From Acidobacteriota bacterium (GTDB lineage Bacteria > Acidobacteriota > Thermoanaerobaculia > Multivoradales > J023), in assembly GCA_029263395.1 (NCBI GenBank), contig JAJCXO010000136.1:31916-95915 (forward strand): a stretch of DNA of 64,000 nucleotides, written 5' to 3'. The number at the start of each line of letters is the position of its first letter. Position 1 is the first letter of the stretch. Of the stretch, positions 44,536 through 53,288 are shown piece after piece. Below the pieces are notes generated by a model that saw only the letters and a list, made by a program, of their open reading frames with translations, was not told the origin of the DNA and did no database searches. A program made the translations under genes and the position numbers.

Positions 44536-44904
44536 ATGGAATGGCGCACGGGTAGAAGCTCGGATATTCAGTCTGTGATTGTTCCTGATGAGTTTGCCGC
44601 AGCAATCGTCGAGCTGCTGCAGGGGACCGGGATCGCCCTCGATCCATACGAAGATCGGACCATCGGCACCGGTAGCACACAAGAAGTGTCGGAGGTTCTC
44701 AAGCAGGCATGTGCCGTCCTTCGGACGGAAACCGAGGACCTGTTGATGCGGGAGTTAGGCGTCTCGACCTTGCCGGTTTGGACCGGAGAGATGCTCTCCG
44801 CGCGCTTGGGACAAAACCGATGGCTGACAACCTGTGCTGCCCTGGTCACCCTTTGTGAGTTCGCCCTGGCCCAAAATATCGACCTCGAGATCTTGGGCCA
44901 GTGA
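44536..44904 (+). CDS. small acidic protein, candidate immunity partner
   Basis: 122 residues, ATG 44536, nine bases after the effector stop. Acidic (many Glu/Asp: LDPYEDRTIG, RTETEDLLMRELG) and helical, with the end LVTLCEFALAQNIDLEILGQ. Size, charge and tight position after a toxin-like gene fit an immunity protein, but it matches no family I recognise. It could instead be a chaperone or adaptor for loading the effector. Confidence 0.55.
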   Translation: MEWRTGRSSDIQSVIVPDEFAAAIVELLQGTGIALDPYEDRTIGTGSTQEVSEVLKQACAVLRTETEDLLMRELGVSTLPVWTGEMLSARLGQNRWLTTCAALVTLCEFALAQNIDLEILGQ

Positions 44905-44985
44905 TCGATCTCGGGACCGGGAGCGATCGAACTCGCGCTAGAGAGTTAAGGTGATGCAACTCAGATCGTGTGTCTGAAGCCAGGC

Positions 44986-45447
44986 TCAACCCTCACCTTC
45001 GTAAACACAACCTGACGTACAGGTTTCGCGCACGACAATTTGACAGAGCCCCGCCAGCTGTGACTCCAGCCGCTGCCACAACCAGCGTGCGAGATTCTCA
45101 CTGGTGGGATTCTCGAGCCCTTCGATCTCGTTGAGGTAGTGGTGGTCGAGCTGGTCGTGCAGCGGCGCAAAAGCCTGGGCGATATCGGCAAAATCGATCA
45201 CCCAACCGCTCGCCGCTTCGACCGGCCCGCGGACATGGACCTGGGCTCGGAACGAGTGACCATGGAGCCGGCGGCATTTATGTCCGGGCGGGACGTTGGG
45301 CAGCAGATGCGCAGCTTCGAAGGAAAACTCCTTGAAGACAGTCATCTCGCTTGGGGTGGTCTTGTCGCTTGAGGTGGTCTTGTCGCTCGGGGTGGTCTTG
45401 TCGCTTTGGGTGGTCTGATCACTCAGAGTAGAGTGCTGGGCGGTCAT
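44986..45447 (-). CDS. queD: 6-carboxy-5,6,7,8-tetrahydropterin synthase QueD
   Basis: 153 residues from ATG 45447, coupled to queE by ATGA. After a 35-residue N-terminal tail built of repeats (DQTTQS, DKTTPS, DKTTSS, DKTTPS) the enzyme proper begins at TVFKEFSFEAAH. Zinc ligands are in FEAAHLLP and LHGHSF, the catalytic Cys in GHKCRRLHGH, and the HD of LHDQLDHHYLN and the E of CTSGCVYEG complete the pattern. It converts 7,8-dihydroneopterin triphosphate to carboxytetrahydropterin, the second step to preQ0 and queuosine. The tail is absent from ordinary QueD; a second start within it (ATG before TVFKEF) would give the usual length. Confidence 0.94.
   Translation of the reverse strand: MTAQHSTLSDQTTQSDKTTPSDKTTSSDKTTPSEMTVFKEFSFEAAHLLPNVPPGHKCRRLHGHSFRAQVHVRGPVEAASGWVIDFADIAQAFAPLHDQLDHHYLNEIEGLENPTSENLARWLWQRLESQLAGLCQIVVRETCTSGCVYEGEG
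45349..45420 (+). repeat. 18-bp in-frame tandem repeat, 4 copies
   Basis: GCTTGGGGTGGTCTTGTC-type units at 45349, 45367, 45385 and 45403 encode, on the minus strand, the (D/Q/K)TTxSD repeats in the queD N-terminal tail. Confidence 0.95.
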
Positions 45448-46088
45448 GGGATATCCAAGGTTTTGTGAGTCTGGAGGCTGAGGCGCCAACGCGGGTGCTC
45501 CAAGCAATAGTGGAGCGCCAGCCGAGTGTTCTCGTCGCGGCCCGGGCTATCCAGAGGTTGTAGGAGAAAGTGGTCGAAACTCAGGTCTTCGAAGCGTTCG
45601 GGTTCCATCCCATCTTGCGGGTAAACCAGTTTCAATTCGTGGCCGGTGCGCAAGCATAACGCGGTTCCAGCCTTTGGGCTGACGCAAATCCAATCGATAC
45701 CGGCAGGCGGCTCACGGGTGCCATTGGTCTCTACCGCCACCATGAACCCTCGGACGTGCAACGCGGCAACCAGCGTCTCGTCGAGTTGGAGGAGGGGCTC
45801 ACCGCCGGTACAGACAACCAAAGCACGGTCCGTGGATGCAACTGGCCAGGCGTCTGCGACGGCGGCGGCTAAATCGTCAGCGGTTGCAAAGCGGCCACCA
45901 CCAGGACCATCGGTGCCTACAAAATCCGTGTCGCACCACGCCGAGCAGCTTCCGGGGCCAGCAGCACGATCCGCCTCACGACCGCTCCACAAATTGCAGC
46001 CGGCGAAACGCAGAAACACTGCCGGGCGACCAACGTTCATACCTTCACCCTGGAGCGTGTAGTAGATTTCCTTGACACTGTAGTTCAC
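45444..46088 (-). CDS. queE: 7-carboxy-7-deazaguanine synthase QueE
   Basis: 214 residues, GTG start at 46088. A small radical-SAM enzyme: EIYYTLQGEG, CNLWSG with the first cluster Cys (C31), and C48 and C52 in SCSAWCDTDF; then VCTGGEPLLQ (GGE motif) and VETNGT. The cluster spacing here is C-x16-C-x3-C, longer than the C-x14-C-x2-C I recall for the best-studied QueE, so the loop is an insertion variant. It contracts carboxytetrahydropterin to carboxydeazaguanine. Gene order queC-queE-queD on the minus strand, with coupled or short spacings, is one operon. No queF is in the window. Confidence 0.93.
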   Translation of the reverse strand: MNYSVKEIYYTLQGEGMNVGRPAVFLRFAGCNLWSGREADRAAGPGSCSAWCDTDFVGTDGPGGGRFATADDLAAAVADAWPVASTDRALVVCTGGEPLLQLDETLVAALHVRGFMVAVETNGTREPPAGIDWICVSPKAGTALCLRTGHELKLVYPQDGMEPERFEDLSFDHFLLQPLDSPGRDENTRLALHYCLEHPRWRLSLQTHKTLDIP

Positions 46089-46118
46089 AAGGGCACTCTG
46101 TTCATCCGAACACCGAGT

Positions 46119-46844
46119 TCATGTGAGCGGACTCGACCGCTGACGGTAGGACGCCGGGTCGTCCATACCATTTTCGGCAAATCCCCTGAGGCGCAGCACG
46201 CAGGCATCACACTCGCCACAAGCCGCGCCCTCGGGCGACGGGTCGTAACAGGTGGTGGTTTGACTATAGTCAATCCCGAGCTGGAGCCCCCAACGAACAA
46301 TCTCAGCCTTGCTGAGGGCACTCAATGGCGTGTGGATGGTGAGGCCGTCCTCGGCCTCCTGCCCCTCAACACCTAAACGCGTCGCCAGATTGGCCATCCG
46401 CTGATAAGCCGCGATGAATTCTGGGCGGCAATCTGGATAACCACTGTAGTCGACGGCGTTGACACCGATGAAGACGTCCGCCGCCGGCAACACCTCGGCC
46501 CAAGCCAAGGCATACGACAAGAAGATCGTGTTACGCGCCGGCACATAGGTCACCGGGATTCTCCCCGCCATCTCCTCTTCTGAGCGCCCCTTGGGCACAT
46601 CTAGATCGCCGGTCAAGGCCGACCCACCAAAAACCCGTAGATCGATCTCGACCACGACGTGATCTCGTACCTCGAAACGCTTGGCTACGCGGCGCGCAGC
46701 TTCGATCTCGACCTCGTGCCGCTGGCCGTAACGGAAGGTCATTGCATGGACATCGAAGCCCTGATCGCGGGCAATGGCCAGTGTCGTGGTCGAATCCAGG
46801 CCACCGCTCAACAACACGATCGCTTTGGGTGTAGGTTTGGGCAT
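46119..46844 (-). CDS. queC: 7-cyano-7-deazaguanine synthase QueC
   Basis: 241 residues from ATG 46844. PP-loop ATPase motif [13 protein letters not shown] at the N-terminus, [45 protein letters not shown], and the zinc cysteines in [20 protein letters not shown]. It makes preQ0 from carboxydeazaguanine, ammonia and ATP, the last shared step before queuosine. First gene of queCED. Divergent from the Ser/Thr kinase gene. Identification secure. Confidence 0.97.
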   Translation of the reverse strand: MPKPTPKAIVLLSGGLDSTTTLAIARDQGFDVHAMTFRYGQRHEVEIEAARRVAKRFEVRDHVVVEIDLRVFGGSALTGDLDVPKGRSEEEMAGRIPVTYVPARNTIFLSYALAWAEVLPAADVFIGVNAVDYSGYPDCRPEFIAAYQRMANLATRLGVEGQEAEDGLTIHTPLSALSKAEIVRWGLQLGIDYSQTTTCYDPSPEGAACGECDACVLRLRGFAENGMDDPASYRQRSSPLT

Positions 46845-46971
46845 ATGTCCCTATCGTCAGCCGTTCCCGGCGTGTCCAGTGAAGGTTCGGATCGTCTGCG
46901 GCGAGCCCGGGACTCTACCAAAACGTGGCCCGATCCGCGTTTGTTGGCCGTGTTACCATCAGGCCTGCATC

Positions 46972-49770
46972 TTGAAGACTTCATCTGGTTCTGATCCATC
47001 CCGAGAGCCGAGAGATCGTTCCAACGTCCGGCAAACATCCGTTCAACCGGAACTCAACGAACCATCTCTCCAGGCCGGCTCTGCCCTCGAGACACTGTCT
47101 GACCTCGAGACACTGTCTGACCTCGAGACACTGTCTGACCTCGAGACACTGTCTGACCTCGAGACACTGTCTGACCTCGAGACACTGTCTGACCTCGAAA
47201 TGCTGTCCGAGACCGAACGCACCGATGTCGACGACCGTCGACGGTCCTCGGAAGCCTCGCGCTCCGATACCGTCGGCGCTGCATCGTCCGCAAAGGCGGT
47301 ACCCAACATCGGCCGGGTGCGGATCGTCCGCGAGCTCGGAGCCGGCGGCATGGGACGGGTGTGGGAGGGCTGGGACGAGGTGCTGCATCGCATGGTCGCG
47401 GTCAAGAGTATCCGGTCCTCGAACCGCTTCGACCCACTGGCGCGGAGGCGATTCTTGCACGAGGCCCGCATCCTGTCGCAGCTCGATCACCCGGGCCTCT
47501 GCCGAATCTACGACCTCGTGGAAGATTCGGTCGGCAGCCAATACTTGGTCCTCGAACGGATCGAAGGCCAGACCCTCTCTGAGCTCGACACCGCGGCGAT
47601 GCCGGTGTCCAGACGGCTAGAGATCTGTTTGAATATTGCCGAAGCGCTAGCCGCCGCTCACGCCGAACGAGTGGTACATCGTGACTTGAAACCGCGTAAC
47701 GTGATGGTGACCCCAGACGGTGAGGTCAAAATTCTGGACTTCGGCATCTCGGCTCACGACTCGAGCGCGCCCGGCGATTCGGACCGGGCGGGCGAGGGGG
47801 ATCCACGGGCTGCCAACGTTGCGGATGGCTCCAGCGGCAGCGGCTCATTGCTCGGCACGATCCTCAATATGAGCCCTGAGCAGGCAGCGGGTGAACCCAC
47901 CACGGTGGCCTCGGATCTGTACTCCTTCGGCATCCTGCTGCAAGGTCTGGTGACGGCCAAGCCGGTCTACCCGAAGGCAAAGGAGCTCGACGACCGGCTG
48001 GCGCTGGTGCGAGACGCAGCCACCCTGCCAGCAACCGGGCTCCCAAAGGAGCTTCTCAGCCTCTTGACGGCGTTGCTCTCGCACGACCCGGGGGCGCGCC
48101 CGTCGGCGGCGGAGACGGTACAGCGCCTACGGCACCTCTTGGGCCGTCCGGCGCGGCGGCGGCGATGGTTGACCGCGGCCGCAGTGGTTGTTGGTGCTCT
48201 TGGTCTCGCTGGGCTGGCGGCGCGCTGGGCGCGTGAGCTGCCGGAAGCTCCACTGCTCGAGCTTGGCCAGCGATCGCGGATGATCGTGCTGCCCTTCATA
48301 GTCGAGGGCGACTCGGCCGTGGACGGGATCGAGCTCGGTTTGAGCGATCTCGTAACCTCCGCGTTGGACCGCACAGGCGGGTTGGACATCGTGCCGCTTT
48401 CACGCCTCCGCACCGCGCTCGGCAAGCTCGAGGCGACTCAGCTCGACGCCGCAGCCATATCCACACTCGCCGAACGCCTGTCCGCCGACCTGGTGTTGAG
48501 TGCACGAGTGGACCCTGGCACCTCGCCGGTACGGCTCGACCACACGGTACACCGCCGCATCGGCGGCGCTATCCGACGGCAGGTGGTGGCATCGGACCCA
48601 GCTCGCGCCGCCGAGGAGCTGGTGGCGCGCCTGGAGCAACGCCTATTTCCCCCCGACCCAAACTCTACCGTTCAGCCCCGGGTCAGTGTCTTTGCTGAAG
48701 ATCCGTTCACCAATCGTGTTTACACAATGGGGGCTGAACGGTTCTTGCGCGGCCAATCCTCCGCCAGTATCCCCTTCTTCGCAGTCTGCCTGCAGCTCAC
48801 CCCGTCGTTTGACCTCGCTAGGAGTCGCCTCGCCAGTGCTTTGCATCGCGCTGGGCGGCCGGCAGAGGCGGAGCCGATCGCTGAATTATTGATTCGCCGG
48901 GCACGCGAAGCCGGCGACGAGCTACTGCTGGCGGATGCCCTGCGAACCCGCTCGTGGCTGCATTTGTGGTTCCGTGAAGATCATGCAGCCGCACGCCAGG
49001 ACATCGACGAGGCTCTGGCACTGGCTCGACGCAACAATTGGCCGCGACGCCTCGCTGCAACTCTGCGCGGGGTCTCAACCATAGCCCGTGAACAGGGACA
49101 TGCAGAGGAAGCTGATGCCGCCTTGGACGAGGCTCTCGACGTCGCAACCGCGGCAAATGACGAGCTTGAAATTCAGGGTCTCTACTTTGAGCACGGCATT
49201 CTCGCGTCGGACGAAAACCAACTCGAAGCCTCTCGCCAGTGGTTCGAGAAGTCGCTGCAATTGGCCCGCAAGTGGAAGGCTGAAGCCGAGGTTGCCCGAG
49301 TCGTCAACAGCCTGGGAGTTGTGGCAAGGCAAGAAGGAGATCTGCAACTAGCCCGCGAGCGTTATCTGGAAGCGGTTGGTATCCACCGCCAGCTAGGCAA
49401 TCAACACAGCGTCAGCCTGTCGCTTGGTAACGCTGGCGAAATGGGCCTCCTGCTCGGCAAATTGGACATCGCAGCAGCGGAGCTCGAAGAGGCATTGGCG
49501 CTGGCCGAAGCCTCGAGTTTCGAACGCGGCATTGGCCTCGTAGGAGACTCGATCCTCGTCACCACGTTGTTGCGTGAACAGCCGATCACCAGCATCCTGG
49601 CGAGAGTCCGAAAGCACGCGCCCGCTTGGTCGGTCCAACTCGCCGAGGCTGCCATCGCACATTCCAAGGGCCGATCGACTGATGCCCAGCACCTGGCGAC
49701 CGAGGCTCGGCAGCTCGCGGGGGACGACTGGCATCCAATCTTCGATCCGATCGTGCGCCATTTCGATTGA
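46972..49770 (+). CDS. Ser/Thr kinase with TolB/FlgO-like and TPR domains
   Basis: Start uncertain: I give TTG 46972; GTG 46879 and ATG 47203 are possible, none with a good site, and the kinase domain itself begins near 47311. About 932 residues. An N-terminal tail of six identical LETLSD units precedes the kinase: GAGGMG, VAVKS, HRDLKPRN with Asp at about 238, DFGIS, and MSPEQAA. A membrane helix (LTAAAVVVGALGLAGLAARWA) leads to an extracytoplasmic MIVLPF...GLSDLVTSALDRTGGLDIVPLSRL segment, the N-terminal part of TolB/FlgO-like sensors, and then TPR units (ALDEALDVATAANDELEIQG, VNSLGVVARQEGDLQLARERYLEAV). It is a signalling receptor with unknown input. Divergent from queC. Confidence 0.88.
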   Translation: MKTSSGSDPSREPRDRSNVRQTSVQPELNEPSLQAGSALETLSDLETLSDLETLSDLETLSDLETLSDLETLSDLEMLSETERTDVDDRRRSSEASRSDTVGAASSAKAVPNIGRVRIVRELGAGGMGRVWEGWDEVLHRMVAVKSIRSSNRFDPLARRRFLHEARILSQLDHPGLCRIYDLVEDSVGSQYLVLERIEGQTLSELDTAAMPVSRRLEICLNIAEALAAAHAERVVHRDLKPRNVMVTPDGEVKILDFGISAHDSSAPGDSDRAGEGDPRAANVADGSSGSGSLLGTILNMSPEQAAGEPTTVASDLYSFGILLQGLVTAKPVYPKAKELDDRLALVRDAATLPATGLPKELLSLLTALLSHDPGARPSAAETVQRLRHLLGRPARRRRWLTAAAVVVGALGLAGLAARWARELPEAPLLELGQRSRMIVLPFIVEGDSAVDGIELGLSDLVTSALDRTGGLDIVPLSRLRTALGKLEATQLDAAAISTLAERLSADLVLSARVDPGTSPVRLDHTVHRRIGGAIRRQVVASDPARAAEELVARLEQRLFPPDPNSTVQPRVSVFAEDPFTNRVYTMGAERFLRGQSSASIPFFAVCLQLTPSFDLARSRLASALHRAGRPAEAEPIAELLIRRAREAGDELLLADALRTRSWLHLWFREDHAAARQDIDEALALARRNNWPRRLAATLRGVSTIAREQGHAEEADAALDEALDVATAANDELEIQGLYFEHGILASDENQLEASRQWFEKSLQLARKWKAEAEVARVVNSLGVVARQEGDLQLARERYLEAVGIHRQLGNQHSVSLSLGNAGEMGLLLGKLDIAAAELEEALALAEASSFERGIGLVGDSILVTTLLREQPITSILARVRKHAPAWSVQLAEAAIAHSKGRSTDAQHLATEARQLAGDDWHPIFDPIVRHFD
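47086..47211 (+). repeat. 18-bp in-frame tandem repeat, 6 perfect copies plus one
   Basis: CTCGAGACACTGTCTGAC occurs six times without a single change at 47086-47193, then once with several changes. It encodes LETLSD in the kinase N-terminal tail. Full identity at silent positions means recent expansion. Confidence 0.97.
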
Positions 49771-49777
49771 ATCGAAG

Positions 49778-50275
49778 CTACCGGGCTCGCTGCGACCCTG
49801 CTCGGCTCAACTCGGATGAACTCTTGGGGATCGATCTATTTTTGAAGGCACGATAATCATCCCCTGGCTGATCAACTGTCTCGTTTCTTGTCGATCCGCC
49901 GCAGGTCTTCAACTCCTGACGCTTGCGATCGAACCATAGGTGCCCATCGGGCACTCCGCCGTTGGGAACCACCAGATTCACCCCTTGATTGTCTATCGTG
50001 CATTCATCAAGGGCCGGACTGCACCCTCCTTCGCAGGATGTGGACTCCCCCGTACAGGAATTGCCACTCGTAGAACAACTGTAGTTGAAACACTCACTGC
50101 CGTTGCCAGGGCAATACCGCTGAGACCAGCAGGACGAATTTCCCGACATTTGCACACATTGCTCGACACATTCCTTACTAGAATTACAGCGATAACATGC
50201 TGCGTCAGCAGACTCCATGAGTCCAGCCATACCCAGAGCCGAAACAACTAACAGCACCTTCCATCCGTCCTTCAT
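49778..50275 (-). CDS. secreted cysteine-rich protein, unknown
   Basis: AAAGGTG six bases upstream fixes ATG 50275. 165 residues with a signal peptide (WKVLLVVSALGMAGLMESADA) and about 16 cysteines in the first 100 mature residues (CYRCNSSKECVEQC, CWSQRYC, CFNYSCSTSGNSC, CEGGC). The pattern suggests a disulphide-stabilised small domain rather than a metal-binding one. The C-terminal part is polar and Lys/Arg rich (FDRKRQELKTC, AFKNRSIPKSS). The large carboxypeptidase-regulatory-like gene ends 46 bp upstream on the same strand, so they may be one transcript. Family not recognised. Confidence 0.65.
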   Translation of the reverse strand: MKDGWKVLLVVSALGMAGLMESADAACYRCNSSKECVEQCVQMSGNSSCWSQRYCPGNGSECFNYSCSTSGNSCTGESTSCEGGCSPALDECTIDNQGVNLVVPNGGVPDGHLWFDRKRQELKTCGGSTRNETVDQPGDDYRAFKNRSIPKSSSELSRAGSQRAR

Positions 50276-50320
50276 GACAACACCTTTCTGTCGCAATTGC
50301 ACAGTTAGCCTCAGTAGGCA

Positions 50321-52792
50321 TCAGGAATCGAGTTCCAACGTCAACTGAGCCCCTTCGCCCGGAACAACATGGACCCAACCCGTAGCTGGCATCAGGCTGC
50401 CAGTACAGGCTCTCGGAATCACATCCTTCAGGTGTGTCGCCATCCACACCATGGCCCAACGACCCGGAGTGAGACTCGGTACCCGGAAAACAGGGTCTCC
50501 GGTTTCACCCACCGCATCACCGCCACCATTCTGGAGAGACCATGTCACGGAGGTCTGGATTGGCATTAGGCCGCCGCGGTCATTGACTAGCAGAGTGTGT
50601 GGGCCCAGACGTGATCGTCGCTCGTCGCCGCTATCGTCAATAAACGTATCGAGCCAACCGCCGGCGGCTGGCAACTGTACATGGATGTCTTCGTTCGACG
50701 GCAGGCAGGCCGACCAAAACGGGTAACCGTGCGGCGAAACCGTCAGTACCACTTGGCGAGAGTCCGGTGCGACTCGCAGTTTGAACCTTCCGTTGATATC
50801 TGTCTCTGCATCTGACGAAGCATAGTCTCGATCCACCGACCAGGCACCGACGAGAGCACCGACTACCGGCTCACCACTCGGGCCGACCACCGTCCCCTTC
50901 ACCCAGCGACTTGGACGAATCACGAGCCTCACGTCACGCTCGGGAGCATGCTCAGCAAGCTCCGCAGGCTCTTGTTGAGATTCTCCGATACCTCGCTGAG
51001 TCGCACTGATCTGGTAGCTCCCGGCCTGCAGTGGCCCCAATGCGAACGAGCCGTCTTTCTTGGAACGAACCCGAGTAACTTGTCGGTTCGCCTGGGTGGC
51101 CCTGACCGATGCATCCGCCACAGGTGTGCCATTGCGGCTCACCACCGTCCCGGAGACCCGGAGATCCAACAGATTGACCTCGATCTCGATCTTGCCGTCC
51201 TCGACCACCGCATCTTCGACAGCAATGATCGCTGGACTGCCGAAACCCTCGCCCTTGACTTCCAAGAACAACAACGATTCGATTTTCAGCTCCTGAATCC
51301 AGGTGGCGAATCGTCCTTCTTCGTCGAGCTCGACGATCCAGCCGTCGGCGTCCCCTCGACCGAGAATAACCGTACCCTGCACCGGCTCGTCGCTTAGAGT
51401 GATATGCCCCAACACCTGGACCACAGGCAGGGTAGCAATCAATTCGTGATCTGCTACCAGATCCAGATCGGTAGCAAAGGCACGGTGCACGTCCTCGGCG
51501 TCGACGCGTACAGTCACCTCGGCAGGTGCCAAGCGCTCGAAGACCGCTAACCCGGCGGCATTCGCCTGGGCGGTTTCAATCTGGCGACGTGTGACGCGGC
51601 TATCCAGGGCGACCTTCCAGCGATGGCCAGCCGGTGAGACCGGCGGATCAATCTCGACTCGTAGCGCAAGCGGCGGGCTCATGACAATGTCCCCGCGCAA
51701 AATAGTCTCGGCGTCACGCACAACCTGGACTTCTGCCGGTTCGACCGGCAAGTAGTCCGGGTGCTCGGCCTGCAGGCGGTAGGCTCCCGGTGTCAACGCC
51801 GTGAGCTGAAAGAACCCACGCTCCTGGCTGCGGGCAGACAGCGACCGGGTGTGACGACTGGCCTCCTGATCGGTGATCGGAGCGTGCTCGATCCCCGCTG
51901 GGATCGCGGTGACGATCACCCCTGGCACTGGCAGGCCGGTCTCGGCCGCAACCACGTAGCCGAACAAGGACGCACCGGACACCATCAACAAGCGCCCAAG
52001 ATTGATCGTGCCCTCGATCGGGCGGACATTCCATCGATACGCTGGCGCCAGATCCTCGGCGGCGATCCGCAGGTCGAGCGTACCGTTCGGTGCCTTGAAG
52101 GTGATCTTGCCGTCTTCGTCCAGTTTAGCCGTGGCTGCAAACTCGAATTCGGGGTCGCCGGGCACCCGTTCTCGACCTGGACGCACTCGGCCTGAAACTA
52201 CTACCCTGTCAGGCAATTCGACTGCCCGCGGGACCGCAACCTGGCCTCGGATGGCCACAGCTGGATAGACCCCCACTGCTAACACATTCGCCGCGGCAGG
52301 CGTCTTGCCTGGCGGCGTCTCGGTAGACGGAGACTCCATAGGCGCAGCCTCCACAGACGGCGCCTCCAAGAAAGGCTCGCTGGAAATCGCCATCGAACAA
52401 TAGACATCTCCGGCGCAGGTCAACGTCCAAACCGGGCACCCCGCGGTCACCACTGCAACCGCAGAGGGTTGGATCATCCCTGGTACGGTGACCGCGTGTT
52501 GCTGTGGCGCTGCTTGTGGGCAGGCAACCCTATCTGGCGTCAGGTCGACTGTGATCGAGCCCCAAACGCCAAAACCGATGAAACTCCATGTGGCAGGTAT
52601 GGCTTGGGCTGCTTCTGCTACCACCGGCTCACTGGCTGGTGCCCCTTCGTCAGCGGATAACAGTGCAGGCAATGCCTGGAAGAACCATCCCATCACTAAA
52701 GGGACAACTAGGAATCGCTGTCTCCTAGAGACCCTTAGCTGTAGCACCTGGTCTCGGAGCACCTTCTCGGCAAGACAATATAGCGAGAGCAT
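50321..52792 (-). CDS. large exported protein with carboxypeptidase-regulatory-like domains
   Basis: About 823 residues from ATG 52792; the extra TTG start 24 bases earlier is unlikely, and a third option (M at about residue 34) also gives a signal-like segment. The early region is hydrophobic (RFLVVPLVMGWFFQALPALLSA), then a Pro/Ala/Glu-rich linker. At least four CarboxypepD_reg or transthyretin-like beta-sandwiches follow: GYVVAAETGLPVPGVIVTA, GHITLSDEPVQGTVILG, GTVVSRNGTPVADASVRAT and GTVVGPSGEPVVGALVGAW, each ending in a GSFALGPLQAGSYQI-like turn. These are structural or carbohydrate-binding parts of secreted proteins. No catalytic domain is seen. The Cys-rich gene follows. Confidence 0.75.
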   Translation of the reverse strand: MLSLYCLAEKVLRDQVLQLRVSRRQRFLVVPLVMGWFFQALPALLSADEGAPASEPVVAEAAQAIPATWSFIGFGVWGSITVDLTPDRVACPQAAPQQHAVTVPGMIQPSAVAVVTAGCPVWTLTCAGDVYCSMAISSEPFLEAPSVEAAPMESPSTETPPGKTPAAANVLAVGVYPAVAIRGQVAVPRAVELPDRVVVSGRVRPGRERVPGDPEFEFAATAKLDEDGKITFKAPNGTLDLRIAAEDLAPAYRWNVRPIEGTINLGRLLMVSGASLFGYVVAAETGLPVPGVIVTAIPAGIEHAPITDQEASRHTRSLSARSQERGFFQLTALTPGAYRLQAEHPDYLPVEPAEVQVVRDAETILRGDIVMSPPLALRVEIDPPVSPAGHRWKVALDSRVTRRQIETAQANAAGLAVFERLAPAEVTVRVDAEDVHRAFATDLDLVADHELIATLPVVQVLGHITLSDEPVQGTVILGRGDADGWIVELDEEGRFATWIQELKIESLLFLEVKGEGFGSPAIIAVEDAVVEDGKIEIEVNLLDLRVSGTVVSRNGTPVADASVRATQANRQVTRVRSKKDGSFALGPLQAGSYQISATQRGIGESQQEPAELAEHAPERDVRLVIRPSRWVKGTVVGPSGEPVVGALVGAWSVDRDYASSDAETDINGRFKLRVAPDSRQVVLTVSPHGYPFWSACLPSNEDIHVQLPAAGGWLDTFIDDSGDERRSRLGPHTLLVNDRGGLMPIQTSVTWSLQNGGGDAVGETGDPVFRVPSLTPGRWAMVWMATHLKDVIPRACTGSLMPATGWVHVVPGEGAQLTLELDS

Positions 52793-52900
52793 CAGAAAGA
52801 ATGCTAAAGAAATCAACCTCGGACGGTCAAGCCACGTGATCGACGCGGAGTTCGAGGACGTGCTTAGACGCGGGGTTGATTGAGTCCCGCGTAGAGGTCG

Positions 52901-53251
52901 CTAGTTCGTCGGTTCTTCTGACGGAGCCAACCCAAAGTACTCCTCGACACTTCGGCCGATTCGCCGCTCAAAACTTTGGGCCATGCTTTCGACTTGACCG
53001 ATCTGTTCGTCGAGAAACAGGCGCTCGACCCGCGTCAACGGAAAAAAGACGGTGGCCAGGCCGATGGTCGGCTCGGTGTCGTTGAGCACCGAGCGCACCC
53101 AATCGTCGAAGCTCGATAGGTTGAGCGCCCTCAGGGTGACCCCAATTGGGGTCAATGACTCGAGGATACCCCAATACTTCTCACTCGGCTGAGCGAGATA
53201 GAGGATGATGATCGAGCCCGGTGCAATCGCTTCACGGTAGCCGCTACTCAT
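52901..53251 (-). CDS. small conserved-looking cytoplasmic protein, unknown
   Basis: 116 residues, ATG 53251, no signal peptide or membrane segment. The core (APGSIIILYLAQPSEKYWGILESLTPIGVTLRALNLSSFDDWVRSVLN) reads as a small alpha/beta fold, with a C-terminal helix of about 30 residues (LFLDEQIGQVESMAQSFERRIG). It lies 37 bp after the methylmalonyl-CoA epimerase gene on the same strand and so is likely the last gene of an acyl-CoA operon. No domain is recognised; a role in CoA metabolism is inferred only from position. Confidence 0.62.
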   Translation of the reverse strand: MSSGYREAIAPGSIIILYLAQPSEKYWGILESLTPIGVTLRALNLSSFDDWVRSVLNDTEPTIGLATVFFPLTRVERLFLDEQIGQVESMAQSFERRIGRSVEEYFGLAPSEEPTN

Positions 53252-53288
53252 CGCAGCTGTGACTCATCTGGGCCTAGTTTCATGGCGG

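Noticed and set aside
46774..46971. Upstream extension of the third kinase into queC
   Set aside because: It would overlap the divergent queC start by about 70 bp, and the residues show no domain character.
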